DNA of 64,000 nt, from NCBI RefSeq assembly GCF_016919065.1, contig NZ_JAFFQA010000022.1, positions 1-64,000 of the forward strand, read 5' to 3'. Below the pieces are notes generated by a model. The model was not told where the DNA came from, did not search any database, and saw only the letters and a list, made by a program, of their open reading frames with translations. This document shows, piece by piece, positions 44,274 to 52,835 of the stretch. This stretch comes from Desulfobulbus rhabdoformis. Its GTDB lineage: Bacteria > Desulfobacterota > Desulfobulbia > Desulfobulbales > Desulfobulbaceae. A program made the translations under genes and the position numbers. Positions within the stretch are counted from its first letter, which is position 1, and the number at the start of each line of letters is the position of its first letter.

Positions 44274-45941
44274 TTAGACGTCTTCCGGACTGATGGCCGA
44301 CGGAATATCTTTGAGCATCTCCCAACGCTCGCCTTCCAACCGATAACCAGTCCCGGGACCGGTATAGTTGTTGGGGTCGTTGACTGCGGAGATAACGTTG
44401 AACTGATCATCGAAAATAGCCGAGGTATGGAGGTAGTCACCGCTGACCTTGCCTTTGAGCATATTGAGCACGCTCTCGGCCACGTCGCGAAAACCCCGTT
44501 TGGCCAGGGCCTGCACCACATCCAGACCGGTGACACCACGGCTCATCATCTCGTCGATGGCGCGCAGGTCTTCCGGTACGTTGCGATCCGGCATCTCCTT
44601 GCTGCCGTGGGCATAGGTGGCGGCCTCAATCTCTGCCTCGGTAATCGCCGGCAGCCGCAGTTCTTCAAAGACTGCCTGCAGAGCGCGCACCGCCTTGTTG
44701 CGTACCGCGATGACTTCCTCCTCGCTCACCGGTTTCAGGGCCATGTCGGCCTGCAGGTCGCGCTGCAGCACCAGCATATCGTCATAGTCGTCGACATCAT
44801 GGGTGGAGCCGGCGAACATGTTGTCGTAGTTGGGGGAGGCTGAGTAGCCGGAGAAGATGAAGTCGGTTCCAGGCAGGAACTGCATCAGCATACGTGCGGT
44901 GTTGCGAATCGGAGAATGGGTAAAGGTCTGATCGTTACCCGAGGCGACTTCCAGGTCGTTAAGCACGGTGGCAACGTTTTCCGCCAGGACCGCACGGATA
45001 CCGGCCGGTACCGCACCCGGCACGCCGATACAGCTGATGGAGCCGTTCTGCAGCCCCTGTACGCCCGCACCCTTGGTCACCATGATGCAACGGATTTCCA
45101 GATAGAGCATGGACTTGCCTTCGGCATAGCCCATCTGGACCTCGGACCCGGTCCCTGAGGTATATCGCATCTTCAGTCCGCGGGAGGCGTAGGCCGAGGC
45201 GAGAAAGGCTTTGGACCAGGGGGTGTCATCCCCGTCGACAAAGACCTGCTCGGTGCCATAGACCGAAACCGTTTCCGCGTAGTGGGTCAGGCCGCGCATC
45301 CCCATGGTCAGTTCCAGGGCTTCTTCCACGGCACACTGGGCCAATACGCCGGGACGTCCGGTCTGGCCGCCGATCAAAAGGCAGAGGGCATTCATCGGCG
45401 CATAGCGACCAACACCGACGGTTGTTTCGATCTCGGCAAATCCCCGCAGGGTGGCTTCGGCCGCATCTGCTGCCAGCAGAGGAGCACTATCTTTGACGTT
45501 GGTGACATGGGCCTGGTTGGCCGGGGCCCGGCGACTGCGCAGTTTCTGCATCGCCATCATCAACTCAACCACATTGAGCTGTTTGAGCACATCCACGTAC
45601 TTGGCCGGGGTCATGCCCACGGAGAGGCGCACGATCTCCTCACGCGGCACGTTGATATCCACCAGCATGCGGGCGATAGTGAGCGAATCCATGGCCATGA
45701 CTTCTTCAGCCACATCCGTGACAATGGTATGGGCGGCGATCCAGTCGTCGATCATATCAAATTCTGCACGTTCACGGCCGTCCATCTCCATGACCTTGCC
45801 GTTTTCAATCCGGATCGAAGGACGAGGATCCTGAGGACTGTCCATGGCGATCAAGCCGACTTCCATCCATTCCTTGATGAAGCCGTCCTGGTTAACAGCC
45901 CTCTCTCCGAGGACCTCAAAACGTTTTTGTCGTTTTGCCAT
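44274..45941 (-). CDS. pduC: B12-dependent diol dehydratase large subunit PduC
   Basis: A 555-residue catalytic subunit that converts 1,2-propanediol to propionaldehyde (or glycerol to 3-hydroxypropionaldehyde) by a radical mechanism. Length and family blocks fit: MAKRQKRFEVLGERAVNQDG at the start, SGTGSEVQMGYAEGKSM, GSISCIGVPGAVPAG and GTDFIFSGYSASPNYDNMF. Glycerol and diol enzymes are similar, so substrate preference cannot be read with certainty; the pdu-type context favours propanediol. Confidence 0.96.
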   Translation of the reverse strand: MAKRQKRFEVLGERAVNQDGFIKEWMEVGLIAMDSPQDPRPSIRIENGKVMEMDGRERAEFDMIDDWIAAHTIVTDVAEEVMAMDSLTIARMLVDINVPREEIVRLSVGMTPAKYVDVLKQLNVVELMMAMQKLRSRRAPANQAHVTNVKDSAPLLAADAAEATLRGFAEIETTVGVGRYAPMNALCLLIGGQTGRPGVLAQCAVEEALELTMGMRGLTHYAETVSVYGTEQVFVDGDDTPWSKAFLASAYASRGLKMRYTSGTGSEVQMGYAEGKSMLYLEIRCIMVTKGAGVQGLQNGSISCIGVPGAVPAGIRAVLAENVATVLNDLEVASGNDQTFTHSPIRNTARMLMQFLPGTDFIFSGYSASPNYDNMFAGSTHDVDDYDDMLVLQRDLQADMALKPVSEEEVIAVRNKAVRALQAVFEELRLPAITEAEIEAATYAHGSKEMPDRNVPEDLRAIDEMMSRGVTGLDVVQALAKRGFRDVAESVLNMLKGKVSGDYLHTSAIFDDQFNVISAVNDPNNYTGPGTGYRLEGERWEMLKDIPSAISPEDV

Positions 45942-45952
45942 GAGGATGCCTC

Positions 45953-46765
45953 CTAAATGTAGGGAGTTGTCAGGCTTTTCGGTTCCTGGCCCCAGGCGCC
46001 TAAGAGTTTGTTACCCACATCACGACCGGCGAGAACCGCCTGGCGAACCGCCCCGGAATCACCGGTTACCCAGATGAAAACCTCGTTGGTCAGGGAGGTG
46101 CCATGCGATGGGGAACCATAGCCGACCACCTTGACGTCGGCCGCTTTGACGGCACTGTCGATCATGAGCATGCCGACAACCGCCGGAGCACCGAGAATCA
46201 AGCCAAAGGCACTGCCTTCCGGAGCGTTGAGTGCGAAGTTGAGACATTTTGAGGCACGGGCCGAGTACTGCAACTCGGTGTAACCGGCATCGTTGGCATA
46301 GACATCGCCAAAGTATTTGGGCAGGGACTCCAGGGTGACCTCAACCGCGCGGCGGGCATCGGAGACATCTTCTGCCCCAAAGACGATCAGGTTACCGTGA
46401 CCTGCACCGCCCTTGGTGTCGCGGGGCATCTCCACTCGAATGATTTCGGTGTTGGTCGCCTTGACCGCATCGTCGGCAGCCATCAGATGGGGACCAGCTC
46501 CGGTGCGGCCGCCGATAACGCCGATGGAGCGGTATTTTCGGTCAAATCCCATGATCTCGTGAATATTGGAGTCCAGGTTGGCAATCACGATACCCATGGT
46601 GTCGCCCATGCCGGCACCGACAAATTCCGTGACCTGCACCAGATCCTCAGACAGGGCAGCAGCCGGTTGTTTCGCTGCAGCCTCTTTGGGGGCAGCCCCT
46701 TCGCTGCTGCCAGCAACACGCCGCATAACTTCCTGCATGACCTTTTCAATCAATTGTTCTTCCAC
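45953..46765 (-). CDS. pduB: Microcompartment shell protein PduB
   Basis: A 270-residue tandem BMC-domain protein that forms trimers and anchors the enzyme core to the shell. It contains GVIGGRTGAGPHLMAADDA, GNLIVFGAEDVSDARRAVE and GYGSPSHGTSLTNEVF. The GTG at 46763-46765 is preferred because GGAGG lies nine bases ahead and the length then equals Salmonella PduB; the ATG at 46804 has no ribosome site. The N-terminal helix (EEQLIEKVMQEVMRRVA) fits the linker that binds cargo. Confidence 0.92.
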   Translation of the reverse strand: MEEQLIEKVMQEVMRRVAGSSEGAAPKEAAAKQPAAALSEDLVQVTEFVGAGMGDTMGIVIANLDSNIHEIMGFDRKYRSIGVIGGRTGAGPHLMAADDAVKATNTEIIRVEMPRDTKGGAGHGNLIVFGAEDVSDARRAVEVTLESLPKYFGDVYANDAGYTELQYSARASKCLNFALNAPEGSAFGLILGAPAVVGMLMIDSAVKAADVKVVGYGSPSHGTSLTNEVFIWVTGDSGAVRQAVLAGRDVGNKLLGAWGQEPKSLTTPYI

Positions 46766-46822
46766 TTGTGCGTTCCTCCAGGGGGTATTTTGCATACTTG
46801 TCAATGGGTTAAGCGAAGCGAT

Positions 46823-47027
46823 CTCCTGAAGCCGTGAGCATTCATCGGTGCGCCAGCTTCGTTGTCTGTGGCAGGCCGATTGAAGTAAGCTTTATCGGCT
46901 TGTTACGGACAATGAAGATGGTGTGCTGAAGGATGCCCCGCAGGGCGAAGGGTGAGTTTTGTTAAAGTTCTTTTGCTTAAAAGAGAAGAACCCGTTTACT
47001 TCTCACCCGCCGTCACGGCTTCAGGAG
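46823..47027. repeat. Family 1 interspersed element (MITE-like), complete copy inside the pdu operon
   Basis: The ends CTCCTGAAGCCGTGA and TCACGGCTTCAGGAG form perfect 15-base terminal inverted repeats. The interior matches the 3057-3275 copy. It begins exactly after the pduA stop codon and lies before pduB, so it is transcribed with the operon. Confidence 0.9.
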
Positions 47028-47312
47028 TTACTCTGCGGCCCCTTTGGGGAGAATGATTTCCACATCGCCGTGAGGACGGGGAATCACATGTACGGAAACC
47101 ACCTGGCCGACTTTTTCCGCGGCCGCCGCACCGGCATCGGTGGCGGCTTTCACTGCACCGACATCGCCACGAACCAGGGCGGTGATCAGGCCGGCGCCTA
47201 TTTGTTTTTGGCCGATAAGAGTGACGTTGGCAGCCTTAACCATGGCATCGCAGGCCTCGATATTGGCGACCAGCCCCTTGGTTTCGATCATTCCTAGTGC
47301 CTCTTTAATCAT
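47028..47312 (-). CDS. pduA: Hexameric shell protein PduA/PduJ
   Basis: A 94-residue single BMC-domain protein that forms the flat hexameric tiles of the shell. It begins [20 protein letters not shown] and ends with [14 protein letters not shown] strand ([19 protein letters not shown]). PduA and PduJ are near identical and cannot be separated from sequence. Only one copy is present in this locus. It has a GGAGG site and is the first shell gene after the membrane protein and a terminator-like hairpin. Its stop abuts the family 1 element. Confidence 0.93.
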   Translation of the reverse strand: MIKEALGMIETKGLVANIEACDAMVKAANVTLIGQKQIGAGLITALVRGDVGAVKAATDAGAAAAEKVGQVVSVHVIPRPHGDVEIILPKGAAE

Positions 47313-47620
47313 CTGTGATCCTCCCTAAGAATCGGTGGTGAAGAAAAGGTGGCAGAGGCTGATCTCGGGCCACCTCGGGTGAAGCGGTATAGTTTGGTTG
47401 ATGAACAGGGGGATATTCGGCAGTTGTATCCTGGCCTCGCAGTGGACGGGGACTCCTGCTTCGACCCTGTTTCAGCTTGCTTGCATTAAACCGAGTGGCG
47501 AAAGGATCAACAATCCCGTGAAAGGAGGATTTCCCGTCCCTCAATCAGGGGGTTCTTGGGTGAGGTGCAAAAAGAAATCCCCACACGGACCAGAACGGCC
47601 GAGTGGGGTGGGGGGCTGAT
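47313..47620. other. Leader between membrane-protein gene and pduA
   Basis: About 300 bases without a gene. A terminator-like hairpin lies at the right end (47579-47608), so pduA probably has a promoter in here. No clear promoter boxes were assigned. Confidence 0.4.
47579..47608 (-). terminator. Terminator-like hairpin between membrane protein and pduA
   Basis: On the minus strand CCCCAC-T-CGG pairs with CCG-T-GTGGGG, followed by ATTTCTTTTT. It would limit readthrough from the membrane-protein gene into pduA. Confidence 0.6.
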
Positions 47621-48583
47621 TCAGGCGAGATAATTTTTCACCAGATTGAGCAAAAAGGTGCCAACTGCAATGGCTGTAGCCGGGGGATCGATATGGTTGC
47701 TGCCATGGTTCCAGAACATGCGGGCCATCAGCTCTTGGAGAAAGGCGGCGCCAAGGCCTACCAGGCCTGCGACCAGGAGGGAGCCGAAGTGGAGATAGGC
47801 CAGGGCGGAGAGGATAGCCATGCAGTGCCAGACCGGAAATTTTTGAATTTCTCCGGTGCCCAGGGTGAGGCCAGCCAGGCAGATAGCCGCCAGTGCCCAG
47901 CCTATAATCAAGGGAACGACAAAGGCACCGGTGGTGGAGATGGTGCCTGCCGCAGCCATCGGATCGAGGATGGTTTTACTGCCCATGGCCAGTGCGCCAG
48001 AGAAAATACCCACACCAAAGCCGATGACCGCCAATCGTGCGGGGGGAGCCATCCACGGTACCCAGGAGATGGCATGTTCACCGGTCTTCAGCCAGCCATG
48101 AGTCTTGATGGATTCGCGATTGCCCCAGGGCATCTCGCCGTGGCAGATCAGGCGGGCCACAAAACTGACCAGGACAATGGCCAAGGCAATGCAGTCAAAG
48201 GTTTTTATCACGGGAATGGTGACCAGGATCTGGAGCACAACATGGGTGAGAACCGCAGCGAAACCTCCAACTAAAAGGACATCCCAGCTTGTTGCCACCA
48301 AAGGAGAGAGGATATCCTTCCCCGTGGCCGAGGCCAGGTTTTTACGGATACCGGCGGCGTAACTTGCCGCGATTACACCACCGCAAAAGCCGATATGCGG
48401 ACCGAAAATGGGCCCCAGGCCAACCTGCATGAGCACAAAATCTGAACCTCCTGCAAAGATGATGGCACAACCGGCCAGAACAATAAAGCCACAGGCCACA
48501 AAGGCCCAGAGGCCGCCCAGGGCCGTTCCCAAGATCCCTCCGGCAAAGCAGATCAGCAAGGTATTGATACTCCAGGGTTCCAT
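47621..48583 (-). CDS. Multi-span membrane protein at the head of the microcompartment locus
   Basis: A 320-residue protein with about nine hydrophobic segments, starting MEPWSINTLLICFAGGILG. The ATG at 48581-48583 follows AGGAGGAG; the 29-residue longer frame has no support. Its place before pduA suggests transport of the diol, a fermentation product or a B12 precursor, as PduF does in Salmonella. It is not an aquaporin-type PduF: no NPA motifs are present. I did not recognise the family. Confidence 0.6.
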   Translation of the reverse strand: MEPWSINTLLICFAGGILGTALGGLWAFVACGFIVLAGCAIIFAGGSDFVLMQVGLGPIFGPHIGFCGGVIAASYAAGIRKNLASATGKDILSPLVATSWDVLLVGGFAAVLTHVVLQILVTIPVIKTFDCIALAIVLVSFVARLICHGEMPWGNRESIKTHGWLKTGEHAISWVPWMAPPARLAVIGFGVGIFSGALAMGSKTILDPMAAAGTISTTGAFVVPLIIGWALAAICLAGLTLGTGEIQKFPVWHCMAILSALAYLHFGSLLVAGLVGLGAAFLQELMARMFWNHGSNHIDPPATAIAVGTFLLNLVKNYLA

Positions 48584-48916
48584 CGTTTCTCCTCCTCTTG
48601 TGGTGATGTTGCCTCCCATGCATTCTCGTGTGAGGATCTGCGACAGGAGCGCTGTTGGCAAAAAGCACAATCCGGGATACCGGTATTGTGAAGTGTAGGC
48701 ATGGAATGCTTACAGCGATCGGGGCGGCAGGGAAGATATCGTTCCTGCCGCATCATCACCTTGTAGAACCGGTGAATCAGAAGGGGAAGGAAGGAGGGTG
48801 ACCGCGTAAACGGTCGTTATGGTACTGAAAAGGAAGCGTGGCTGACAATCAAGCGAAGGGAGGAAAAAATCCCCCCTTGACGGGGTAATTTTGAGGGAGA
48901 GAGGGGGAGTTATGAT
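48584..48916. other. Promoter region of the microcompartment locus
   Basis: About 330 bases without a gene between the response regulator and the membrane-protein gene. It contains the shared motif at 48857-48899. Confidence 0.5.
48857..48899. promoter_or_regulatory. Candidate control site shared with 49979-50010
   Basis: Read on the minus strand it has CCTCAAA, then TACCCC, then GGGGATTTTTTCCTCCC. A similar arrangement (CCTCAAA, GGGGTATTTTTCTCCCC) occurs at 49979-50010, upstream of the response regulator. It is a candidate binding site for that regulator. This is inference from two sites only. Confidence 0.35.
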
Positions 48917-49555
48917 TCAGGACTCAATAAGCAGTCCATACCGCATTGCAGCCTGTGACGCTTCAATCCGGTTTTTCAGCTCCAGCTTTTTATAGATGTT
49001 GCGTACGTGGCTTTTCACGGTCTCAACACTTATATACAGGGTCTCCGCGATTTCCTTGTTCCCCATTCCCTGGGCCAGATGTTTGAGGACATCTTCCTCT
49101 CTGCGGGTGAGATCAGGCATGCTGCGCTCTTCCGTTCTGGGGGCTTCCTCCATCGCTAGGTTGACCAGGTAGGCCGAGATGACCGGAAGATTGTTGTGAA
49201 CGGAGCGGATGATCTGCTTCAGCTCGTCTATATTGATGGATTTGAGCACATAACCGACCGCGCCTGTACGCATGGATTCCTGTATATACTCGGTGTCGTT
49301 ATAGGATGAAAGCACCAGGACTTTGAGATCTGGCATGGTTTTGCGGAGCATACGAATGGCGGCCAGGCCGGAGAGACCGGGCATGTCCACGTCCATAAGG
49401 ACAATGTCCGGAAAGAGTTGGGAGATCGATTCGACAGCAGAAAAACTGTTTTCCGCTTCACCGATAATCTCCAGATCGTCGGTATCACGGAAACTCAGAC
49501 GCAGCCCTGCGCGAAACAGAGGATGGTCATCGGCGAGAAAAACGCGAATACTCAT
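48917..49555 (-). CDS. NarL/FixJ-type response regulator, likely activator of the microcompartment locus
   Basis: A 212-residue regulator. The receiver domain has the acidic pair at residues 9-10, the phosphoacceptor Asp55 (IVLMDVDMPG), and Lys105 (YVLKS). The LuxR-type DNA-binding domain covers residues 148-205 (LTRREEDVLKHLAQGMGNKE, ISVETVKSHVRNIYKKL). The PocR-domain histidine kinase is upstream on the same strand and the pdu-type operon downstream, so it likely answers to propanediol. A family 2 repeat lies in its upstream region. Confidence 0.88.
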   Translation of the reverse strand: MSIRVFLADDHPLFRAGLRLSFRDTDDLEIIGEAENSFSAVESISQLFPDIVLMDVDMPGLSGLAAIRMLRKTMPDLKVLVLSSYNDTEYIQESMRTGAVGYVLKSINIDELKQIIRSVHNNLPVISAYLVNLAMEEAPRTEERSMPDLTRREEDVLKHLAQGMGNKEIAETLYISVETVKSHVRNIYKKLELKNRIEASQAAMRYGLLIES

Positions 49556-49587
49556 GGCTTCTCCATCTGGACAAAAAACATGACTAG

Positions 49588-49730
49588 AGGGTGTCTTGAA
49601 TAATTAGATTTTTCAATCAAGGCCAAGGATTGCGCAAAATTTTACCGCAGGCATATATCTGATATTCCGAGGATAAAATTTTAAGCATGACGCCGGGATT
49701 GGCAGAAAAAGCAATTATTCAAGATTCCCT
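49588..49730 (+). repeat. Family 2 interspersed element (MITE-like)
   Basis: The ends are AGGGTGTCTTGAATAATT and AATTATTCAAGATTCCCT, imperfect terminal inverted repeats. The body includes TTTTACCGCAGGCATAT and GGGATTGGCAGAAAAAGC and matches the copy at 57271-57448. It is non-coding and separates the response regulator from the kinase. Confidence 0.85.
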
Positions 49731-49978
49731 AGACTCTATCCCTCTGGTGATACAGATGGATCACCAGAAAAAAACGGATACGAGAACGAAATCATGGCCG
49801 GCTGGAGGAGAAAAGCATGTCAATTCCCCGAGGCCAGCTGTGACCTGTCAGGGGTACTGCTCATGGAAAAAGGGAACGACGGGTAGTTGCAACAGGCACG
49901 TTGTCCCCCGATCGAGGGAGTGAATCCCTTCGAATCGTTTTCTTATAACCATACCTTGCGCAACTCTGCAATGCCTCT

Positions 49979-50010
49979 TTAGGGGGAGAAAAATACCCCA
50001 TTTGAGGGAG
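49979..50010. promoter_or_regulatory. Candidate control site shared with 48857-48899
   Basis: Plus strand: GGGGGAGAAAAATACCCC followed by ATTTGAGGGAG. It lies between the kinase and response-regulator genes and resembles the site in front of the microcompartment locus. Confidence 0.35.
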
Positions 50011-50030
50011 AAGGCCAGACTCGGGCGATA

Positions 50031-51707
50031 CTAAATTGGGAGGACAAAACTAAAACGACACCCTCGATAACGCATTGAACTTTCCCTGTTCAGCGGCGTT
50101 TTAACCCAGATTGCACCACGATGAGCTTCAACCGCCAATTTGCAGAAAGCAAGCCCCAGGCCCAGTCCTTTGCGCTCTGATTTGTTGCGCTGTCGAGTGG
50201 TAAAGAATTTATCAAAGATATAAGGCGTATCTTCTTCGGGAATGCCAAAACCTTGATCTTCCACGGCGACAAGAAGATAAAACCGATCAGGATCAATGCG
50301 TTGCAGACAGTTTTTGGGGAGGGAAAAGGAGGGGTGAAACAGGGTTTTTCCAAAGAGTCGGTCTTCGGAAACCGTGATTGTTCCCATGGCCGGACTGTAC
50401 TTGACGGCATTTTCCAGCAGGTTGACCATGGTGCGGCGGATTCGATTGAAATCCACCTGAAGGACAGTGGATGGAGTGGCTCCCTGACGTTGAAACCGTA
50501 CCTGCTTTTCCTGGGCAAAAAGATCCACCTGAGCCAGGCTTTCCTGGATTAAGGATTGGAGATTACACTCTATTTTTCGCAGGCGGAACTGACCGTTTTC
50601 ATGACGATAGGTATCAAGAAAATCGGTCACCATACCGTAAAGCTGGTTGCCGGTCTGGAGGGAAAGATCAAGAATTTCCTTCTGGCTGTTGTTGAGCGAG
50701 CCAAGCTGCTCGGCCGCCAGGAGTTCCAGGGCCTTTTGGATGGAGATCATGGGATTTTTCAGGTCATGGGTCATCATCCCGGTGAGGTCTTCCTTCATCC
50801 GTTCGGTTCGTTCTTCCTCGGAGACATCGCGCAGTACTCCTACATACCCGGCATTCTCCTCTTTTTCGGTGCGTAGGGTGGCAATGGACAGCAGAATCGG
50901 CAGAACCTTGTTGCCAAAGCCGCAACGGACCTTGATCTTGAAGTTACCGCGACTTTGGGCGCAGTTGCGCAGGTTATGCTCCAACTCGTCGACCGAAGCG
51001 GTGTCAGCCAGCAGTGAAGCAAAGGGGCGCCCCACCAAATGATTTTTTTCCACCCCGAAAATATCCTTACACGCTTCATTAGTGAGGGTGATAATGCCTT
51101 CGCTGTTGATGGAAACGATGCCGTCGGTGACACTGTTGATGATCTTATCCAGATAGCGACGGGATCGACGCAGAAGCTGTTGTTTTTGATAGGCAAGATC
51201 GCTGATGGTCTGGGTGACCACATGCATCAACTCGACGATGGACTGAAATCGTTCTAGAGGGATGATGGATATCTGAGATACGGCCTCGAGGTACCCCTCC
51301 ACATCTTTGATGCCGATCAGCCGGGCCCGCTGAGCTGCTACACCGGGATCAAGTGGCTCGGTGAGAATCTGACCGCAGAGGATATTGGCAATATGATGAT
51401 CATCGAGAAAGATGGGAGAGGCGGAGTCAGTCAATCCGGCATTGAGACACTGGTAGATCGTATTGCAGCGGGTCCGTGCCGATTCATGCCCCCCATAGCT
51501 GTCACTCTGGTAGCAGAGTTTCCTGCCTTTATGGGTGGAGCGGCAGAATTTCGAGCAGAGTTTGGTGAAATTAAACGGTTTGGTGATCGGGCTGCCGTCC
51601 ACATTGGTAATAATGGCCGCAATCCCTGTGGCCTTGGAAAAGGTTTCAAGAATGTTTTCCAGCTTATGCTGTTCGATCAGGTCTAAAAGTGGATAGGCCC
51701 GTTTCAT
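50031..51707 (-). CDS. Histidine kinase with PocR sensor domain and PAS domain
   Basis: A roughly 558-residue soluble kinase without membrane spans. Residues 15-170 form a PocR domain with its Cys-rich core (KLCSKFCRSTHKGRKLCYQS and CNTIYQCLNAGL); PocR controls pdu and cob genes in Salmonella in response to propanediol. A PAS domain follows (residues 190-300), then the phosphoacceptor motif MMTHDLKNPM and ATP-binding boxes (LLENAVKYSP, FDKFFTTRQ, GLGLGLAFCKL). Start is uncertain: ATG at 51707, or TTG at 51725; neither has a clear ribosome site. It likely pairs with the regulator at 48917-49555. Confidence 0.87.
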   Translation of the reverse strand: MKRAYPLLDLIEQHKLENILETFSKATGIAAIITNVDGSPITKPFNFTKLCSKFCRSTHKGRKLCYQSDSYGGHESARTRCNTIYQCLNAGLTDSASPIFLDDHHIANILCGQILTEPLDPGVAAQRARLIGIKDVEGYLEAVSQISIIPLERFQSIVELMHVVTQTISDLAYQKQQLLRRSRRYLDKIINSVTDGIVSINSEGIITLTNEACKDIFGVEKNHLVGRPFASLLADTASVDELEHNLRNCAQSRGNFKIKVRCGFGNKVLPILLSIATLRTEKEENAGYVGVLRDVSEEERTERMKEDLTGMMTHDLKNPMISIQKALELLAAEQLGSLNNSQKEILDLSLQTGNQLYGMVTDFLDTYRHENGQFRLRKIECNLQSLIQESLAQVDLFAQEKQVRFQRQGATPSTVLQVDFNRIRRTMVNLLENAVKYSPAMGTITVSEDRLFGKTLFHPSFSLPKNCLQRIDPDRFYLLVAVEDQGFGIPEEDTPYIFDKFFTTRQRNKSERKGLGLGLAFCKLAVEAHRGAIWVKTPLNRESSMRYRGCRFSFVLPI

Positions 51708-51773
51708 GAGCAGTGGCGTCAGCAATGATTCAGAAGGGGGGCTGAACCTGTCCCATGACGCAAGATCGAGGGT

Positions 51774-52835
51774 TCATGGAAGCGTAACAGGGAGCCCGGA
51801 TTCGCTGCGGGCCAAGCATAACAGGGTGGAGCCCGAAGCAAGACGATGGACAGTGTGGGCACAAAAACCGTAATTTGCCGCCATGTCAACACATTCCTGC
51901 ACTCGGTAGGTACGGCCGTTGTAGGTGTTGAGCATCATATGCAGATCATAGAGCGCGTCCCGCCAGCTGCAGTCGCTGAAAAAATCATGGATCAGCAACC
52001 GGCCTGTCGCGGTTGTTTTTCGGGCTGCCAGCCCAATGATGCGGGTGGTTTCCTCAGGCCCCTGACAGTGAATGAGGTTGGAGAGGAGCGTCAGGTCGCA
52101 CGATTTATCGTTGATTGCGTCCAGCTCTCGGTCATTTTCCGCCAGCACATTACACCGCCAGGGCGTTACGCGTGAGGCAAAAGGGGCGAGACGTTCCTGG
52201 AGAGCACGCTCCACCACCTGAGCGAGATCGCAGAAGATCGCAGACCAGGTGGGATTTCGAGTAAGGAAGGTTGCCAGGTGAGCCCCGGAACCACCACCGA
52301 GATCAAGGATTGTACCCTGTGTCGGCAAAGGGCCAAGAGCTGTAAACAGTTCTTCTGCACGCTGATTGGCCGCTTCATCCATGGCACCGAGATAACGGGA
52401 AAAAGCCTGCTGGATTTCCTCTTCGTTTTTGTCTTCCGTGGCGTAGACCCGATGCCCGGCCGTAAGGGTTGCTTCCAGTTGTTGCCAGGATTGGAGTAAT
52501 TGGCGCTCAAAGCAGAGGGTGTTGCCCTGGTAATTCGGCGTGTCGGGAGTGAAAAATTTTTGGCTGAAGCTGCCGGGAAGGTAACGATCCTCCTTTTTTT
52601 CGATAAGCTCCAGGCGACAGAGGCAGTCAAGAAAACGCTGGCCAAAGGCGGCATCCCAACCAAGCCGGGAGCAAATCTGAGGGGACGTTTTCCCTTGAGG
52701 ACCAAGCAGACCGACCAGGCCGATTTTTTCCACCAGCATGAGCAAAAGGCCGATACGGTAGCCGGTGAGCAGATCGGAAAACTGAAGAAAAGAAGCCCCC
52801 GAAAAGGGGCTTTGCTCAGAATTAATCTGGATCAT
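51774..52835 (-). CDS. SAM-dependent O-methyltransferase, likely BzaC-like in cobamide lower-ligand synthesis
   Basis: A 353-residue class I methyltransferase of the PF00891 O-methyltransferase type: N-terminal dimerisation/winged-helix part, then the SAM loop ILDLGGGSGAHL (near residue 178) and a DLTLLSNLIHCQGPEE segment. It starts within the cobT stop (ATGA overlap). In anaerobic benzimidazole pathways BzaC methylates the hydroxyl of 5-hydroxybenzimidazole to give the 5-methoxy form. The operon context supports that role here, but the assignment is inference. Confidence 0.72.
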   Translation of the reverse strand: MIQINSEQSPFSGASFLQFSDLLTGYRIGLLLMLVEKIGLVGLLGPQGKTSPQICSRLGWDAAFGQRFLDCLCRLELIEKKEDRYLPGSFSQKFFTPDTPNYQGNTLCFERQLLQSWQQLEATLTAGHRVYATEDKNEEEIQQAFSRYLGAMDEAANQRAEELFTALGPLPTQGTILDLGGGSGAHLATFLTRNPTWSAIFCDLAQVVERALQERLAPFASRVTPWRCNVLAENDRELDAINDKSCDLTLLSNLIHCQGPEETTRIIGLAARKTTATGRLLIHDFFSDCSWRDALYDLHMMLNTYNGRTYRVQECVDMAANYGFCAHTVHRLASGSTLLCLARSESGLPVTLP

